Origin: Mesorhizobium sp. CAU 1732
GTDB lineage: Bacteria; Pseudomonadota; Alphaproteobacteria; Rhizobiales; Rhizobiaceae
Length of the DNA stretch: 64,000 nt
Reading direction: 5' to 3'
Assembly (NCBI RefSeq): GCF_039888675.1
Contig: NZ_JBDQQR010000001.1
Location: 1,364,001-1,428,000 of the forward strand
Positions within the stretch are counted from its first letter, which is position 1. The number at the start of each line of letters is the position of its first letter. The position numbers and the translations under genes are program-made. The notes beneath the pieces are model-generated. The model had not been told where the DNA came from, searched no databases, and saw only the letters and a list, made by a program, of their open reading frames with translations. Below are positions 60,881 to 64,000 of the stretch, one piece after another.

Positions 60881-62005
60881 ATGTCAACAGGGAGCGAGAA
60901 GAAATTGGCAGAGTTGACACTGCGGGCGGTGCAGAAGCGGTTCGGACTCGTCGATGCGGTCAAGTCGGTTGATCTCGATGTGGCCGATGGCGAGTTCATC
61001 GTCCTGGTCGGCCCCTCCGGGTGCGGCAAGAGCACGCTCCTGCGCATGATTGCAGGGCTGGAGGAGATCACGGGCGGCGAGATCAAGCTCGATGGCCGCA
61101 GCCTCAACGCGGTCGCCCCGCGTGACCGCGACATGGCGATGGTTTTCCAGGACTACGCGCTCTATCCGCATATGACGGTCGCCGAGAATCTCGGTTTCGC
61201 GCTGAAGATGCGCGACATGCCGCACGCGGCGATTTCCGCCAAGGTTGCAGAAGTGGCGAAAATGCTGGAACTCGACATGCTGCTGGAGCGCAAGCCGCGC
61301 GCGCTGTCCGGCGGCCAGCGCCAGCGCGTCGCTCTCGGCCGTGCGCTGATCCGCGATCCGAAGGTGTTTCTTTTCGACGAGCCGCTGTCGAACCTTGATG
61401 CCAAGCTGCGTGTCGGCATGCGCATGGAAATCCGCAAGCTCCAGGTCGCGCTCGGCACGACGAGCATCTACGTCACGCACGACCAGATCGAGGCGATGAC
61501 GATGGCCGACCGCATCGTCGTCCTGAAACTCGGCGAGGTGCAGCAGATCGGCACGCCGATCGACATCTACCAGCGCCCCGTGAACAGCTTCGTCGGCACC
61601 TTCATCGGCTCGCCGCCGATGAGCCTCGTGCCGGCAAGCATTCGCCGTGAAGGCGGCACGGTCCATCTCGCCTTCGGGCATGGCCACGACATCCTGCTGC
61701 CGCCCGCCCGTGCCGAAGCGATTGCACGCGCCGGCGTCGATCGTGTCGAGGTCGGTCTGCGCGCAGAGCATGTCACGCTCGCCGAGGACGCGAATGGGCC
61801 TGACGGCACAGTCTTTACGTCGGACATCGTGCTGGTCGAGGAGCATGGCGCGGATTCGATCGCAGTCGTGACCCTCGGCGAGCGCGAGGTGATGGGCCGT
61901 GTTCGCCCGGGCTCGGCACATGTCGGCGAAAAGGGCCGCCGGTTCCGCGTCGATGCCGATGGCCTTCACCTCTTCCATCCAGACACGGGTGTGCGCCTTG
62001 TCTGA
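60881..62005 (+). CDS. ABC transporter ATPase, MalK/UgpC type
   Basis: A 374-residue ATPase. Walker A is GPSGCGKST near residue 44, the signature is LSGGQRQR, Walker B is FLFDEPLSNLD, and the switch His is in YVTHDQIEAM. The C-terminal ~130 residues are the TOBE regulatory part. It supplies the ATPase missing from the permease/binding-protein set on the opposite strand, since both are tied to the same ROK operator. AAAGGGCGA precedes the ATG at 60881. Its last codons overlap the kinase gene. Confidence 0.95.
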   Translation: MSTGSEKKLAELTLRAVQKRFGLVDAVKSVDLDVADGEFIVLVGPSGCGKSTLLRMIAGLEEITGGEIKLDGRSLNAVAPRDRDMAMVFQDYALYPHMTVAENLGFALKMRDMPHAAISAKVAEVAKMLELDMLLERKPRALSGGQRQRVALGRALIRDPKVFLFDEPLSNLDAKLRVGMRMEIRKLQVALGTTSIYVTHDQIEAMTMADRIVVLKLGEVQQIGTPIDIYQRPVNSFVGTFIGSPPMSLVPASIRREGGTVHLAFGHGHDILLPPARAEAIARAGVDRVEVGLRAEHVTLAEDANGPDGTVFTSDIVLVEEHGADSIAVVTLGEREVMGRVRPGSAHVGEKGRRFRVDADGLHLFHPDTGVRLV

Positions 62006-62918
62006 TCAGCGGCCGGGGGAGGTCTTCTGCCTTGGCCTCGCCATTCAGGACACGATCATGACCGTCGCTGCGATCCCGACGCAGCCCGTCAAGATCTATG
62101 CGAGCGCGCGCCGGGAGGTGGGCGGCGGGCCAGCCGCCACCGCCGCCGTCGCAGTCGCGAGGCTGGGCGGCAGCGCGCGTCTCGCCGGTCGCATCGGCAA
62201 CGATGCGACCGGCGCAGCCATGCGGCACGAACTCGACGCCGAACGCGTCGACACGACCTGGCTCAAATCCTTCGAGGGATTTCAGTCGCCCGGCGCGACG
62301 ATCCTGATGGACGGCAATGGCGAGCGCGTCATCGTCGCCTATGCCGATCCGGACATGCCATCCGATCCCCACTGGCTTGAGCCGGACGATCTCGGCGGCG
62401 CGTTCCTGTGTGATTTGTCTTGGCCGCAAGGCGCGCTCAGGGGGCTGCGCATGGCCCGCGCCGCAGGGGTTCCGAGCGTGCTCGATGCCGACGTCTCACG
62501 ACACAAGCGCGACGACATCGCCGCCGTGATCGATGCAGCGGATTATGTCGTGTTCTCGCGGCCGGGTCTGGCGCAGTTCACCGGCACGGACGACATCGAA
62601 ACGGGCCTTCGCCTTGCGTCGCGCCCGTCCCACAAGCTGACCGGCGTCACAGACGGCGCCGACGGTCTGTTTTGGTTGGACAACGGTGCTCTCGCCAATG
62701 CACGCCCACCCGAGGTGACCGTGGTAGACACGGTCGGCGCCGGCGATGCGTTCCACGGCGCGCTTGCGCTTGCTTTGTCGTATCGCTGGCCGCTGGAGCG
62801 CGCCATCGCGTTTTCCAACGCGGTCGCGGCGCTGAAATGCACGATGCCCGGCGGCCGCGCTGGACTGCCGAGCGCCGACGCGCTGGCCCGGTTCGACCCA
62901 TCGCTCAGTCCTTTCTGA
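61998..62918 (+). CDS. PfkB-family sugar kinase, YihV-like
   Basis: A 306-residue ribokinase-fold kinase that resembles sulfofructose kinase YihV: VGGGPAATAAVAVARLG (41-57), GERVIVAYADPD (109-119), FSRPGLAQFTG, and the anion-hole motif VVDTVGAGDAFHGAL with catalytic Asp250. From memory YihV contacts the sulfonate with Lys27, Asn109 and Arg138; here the aligned residues are Lys32, Ala114 and Ser141. So two of three contacts are lost, and the substrate is probably a related but unsulfonated ketose. The likely start is TTG at 61998, overlapping the ATPase stop by 8 bp; no ATG fits. The product should be a ketose 1-phosphate for the next enzyme. Confidence 0.85.
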   Translation: MSDQRPGEVFCLGLAIQDTIMTVAAIPTQPVKIYASARREVGGGPAATAAVAVARLGGSARLAGRIGNDATGAAMRHELDAERVDTTWLKSFEGFQSPGATILMDGNGERVIVAYADPDMPSDPHWLEPDDLGGAFLCDLSWPQGALRGLRMARAAGVPSVLDADVSRHKRDDIAAVIDAADYVVFSRPGLAQFTGTDDIETGLRLASRPSHKLTGVTDGADGLFWLDNGALANARPPEVTVVDTVGAGDAFHGALALALSYRWPLERAIAFSNAVAALKCTMPGGRAGLPSADALARFDPSLSPF

Positions 62919-62963
62919 CCGCCCGAACAGCCGTTTTCCGCCATCGCGACGAGGAGCACAGAC

Positions 62964-63989
62964 TTGAACCGCAATACCAGACTGGACGAGAAACTCGACC
63001 GCATCCGCCGCGATCCGTCGGGCTCCAAGGAATTCCTGATATGCGACGCCAAGGACCCGGATATGGCGCGTGGCATCAACGCGCTCGGCATCGCGCGGGA
63101 CGCCGAGGGAAACCAGCGGCCGCAGACGCGGCGCGGATTTCTGGAGACGGTGCGCCAGATCGTCAAACAAGACGTCGTCGACCTGATGCTGCTGTCCGCC
63201 TACAATCTGCACAAGCTCGCGATTGAGGAAGACCTGTTCGCCGGAAGCAAGATGGCACGCGCGGCGCGTGTTAACGACACGACGGAAATCTGGCTGCCGC
63301 GCCACGGCACATACAGGGAGACCGCATCCGGCCCATTCCGCACCGCCGATCTCGCGCGCGTCATGCATGGCGGGCGGCCTCCGCTGGCAAACGGCGTCGC
63401 CGGTGCCGACCTCGGTCTCTACAGCCTGACCTTCACCAACGACGTGCACGCGGATCACCGCATGCTCGAGGCGTACAATGCGTTTCGCGCCGAATGCAAC
63501 GCGCTTGGCTTCCGGCACTTCCTCGAAGTCTTCAATCCGAACGTCGGCGCGCTGTCGGGCGAGGCTGTCGGCGAATACGTCAATGACTGCATCGTGCGCT
63601 GTCTTGCCGGCATCGACCGCGATGCGGCGCCGATCTTCCTCAAGGTCGCGTATAATGGCCCCCGCGCCATGGAGGAACTCGTCGCCTATGACGACGAGAT
63701 GATCGTCGGCATTCTCGGAGGCAGTGCGGGCACCACGCGCGACACGCTCGAACTGCTTCACCAGTCGAAGAAGCATGGTGCGCGGCTTGCCCTGTTCGGG
63801 CGCAAGATCAACCAAGCCGAAGCGCCGCTCGATCTGATCGAGATATTGCGTGCGGTCGCCGACGACGAGATGGGACCGGAGGAGGGCGTCGCCGTCTATC
63901 ACGACCGGCTGTCGAAGCAGTCGATCAGGCCGGTTCGGGCGCTGGACGAGGATCGCGCGATCACGCAGCCGGTCCTGAAAGCGGCCTGA
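62964..63989 (+). CDS. Orphan aldolase-like TIM-barrel protein (LacD/DeoC-type class I)
   Basis: A 341-residue protein that looks like a class I aldolase of the LacD/FbaB superfamily. FLKVAYNGP offers the Schiff-base lysine (Lys227) on a beta-strand; LEVFNP gives an acidic residue at 188, and GILGGSAGTTRD forms a late phosphate-binding loop near 249-260. It is not an obvious YihT, KdgA or FbaB, and I cannot name a characterised member. The start is TTG at 62964 behind GAGGAG. It follows the kinase by 45 bp, so cleavage of the kinase product into two three-carbon units is the likely role. Confidence 0.7.
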   Translation: MNRNTRLDEKLDRIRRDPSGSKEFLICDAKDPDMARGINALGIARDAEGNQRPQTRRGFLETVRQIVKQDVVDLMLLSAYNLHKLAIEEDLFAGSKMARAARVNDTTEIWLPRHGTYRETASGPFRTADLARVMHGGRPPLANGVAGADLGLYSLTFTNDVHADHRMLEAYNAFRAECNALGFRHFLEVFNPNVGALSGEAVGEYVNDCIVRCLAGIDRDAAPIFLKVAYNGPRAMEELVAYDDEMIVGILGGSAGTTRDTLELLHQSKKHGARLALFGRKINQAEAPLDLIEILRAVADDEMGPEEGVAVYHDRLSKQSIRPVRALDEDRAITQPVLKAA

Positions 63990-64000
63990 GCGCCCGTCAC

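Noticed and set aside
52032..63989. Classical sulfo-EMP (Yih) pathway
   Set aside because: Only the kinase is Yih-like. The isomerase is not YihS-like, the aldolase is not clearly YihT, there is no YihU-type reductase, and the kinase seems to lack sulfonate contacts.

Overview
This is a GC-rich stretch of alphaproteobacterial DNA, most likely from a methylotrophy-capable member of the Hyphomicrobiales close to Mesorhizobium/Phyllobacteriaceae. The reasons are a complete tetrahydromethanopterin (H4MPT) formaldehyde-oxidation gene set, intergenic palindromes of the kind common in Mesorhizobium-type genomes, an alphaproteobacterial LexA box (GTTC-N7-GTTC), and dense TRAP/ABC sugar-uptake operons with many ATGA or TGATG couplings and TTG/GTG starts. 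No tRNA, rRNA, CRISPR array, transposase or phage gene was recognised.

Positions 1-22.6 kb are a one-carbon block. It holds fae, mch, mtdB and fhcBADC for formaldehyde to formate, together with cofactor-building genes: an MfnF-like protein, a HisA-like protein, a CitG-like protein, two ATP-grasp ligases, RFAP synthase and a pterin carbinolamine dehydratase. An HxlR-type regulator with a zinc ribbon faces a small exported protein across an inverted-repeat operator. Downstream of fhcC come three periplasmic 'quinoprotein relay' genes (zinc metallohydrolase, SoxYZ-like carrier, CXXCW protein); a c-type cytochrome sits at the left edge, but no quinoprotein dehydrogenase lies in the window. A 1557-residue autotransporter with near-perfect 297-bp repeats ends the block. 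Two copies of one composite palindromic repeat bracket it.

Positions 22.7-34.4 kb hold an MFS exporter, a FadR-controlled TRAP/idonate-dehydrogenase-type operon, and a module that looks like the sulfoquinovose monooxygenase (sulfo-SMO) pathway. That module is an SsuD-type FMNH2 monooxygenase with the full sulfonate active site, an aldo/keto reductase and a flavin reductase. They are transcribed away from a HutC-type regulator and a Gfo/Idh/MocA protein that may be an NAD+-dependent glycosidase.

Positions 34.4-45.1 kb hold a LacI-controlled operon for unsaturated uronides (GH105, KduI, an unrecognised 835-residue alpha/alpha-toroid-like protein, a full ABC importer and an ArsC-like protein). 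Positions 45.1-52.0 kb hold a LexA-box 2H phosphoesterase, a glutathione S-transferase, and a translationally coupled creatininase / FAD oxidase / FAD reductase / amidohydrolase operon facing RidA.

Positions 52.0-64.0 kb are one divergent ROK-centred regulon: enolase-superfamily dehydratase, ABC importer, GH31, fucose-isomerase-like protein and ROK on one strand; ABC ATPase, PfkB kinase and an orphan class I-type aldolase on the other. The kinase resembles the sulfofructose kinase YihV but appears to lack its sulfonate contacts. I therefore read this as an isomerase-kinase-aldolase pathway for a different, undescribed sugar. The two most promising candidates for new biology are the sulfo-SMO-like module with a Gfo/Idh gateway and this ROK regulon.
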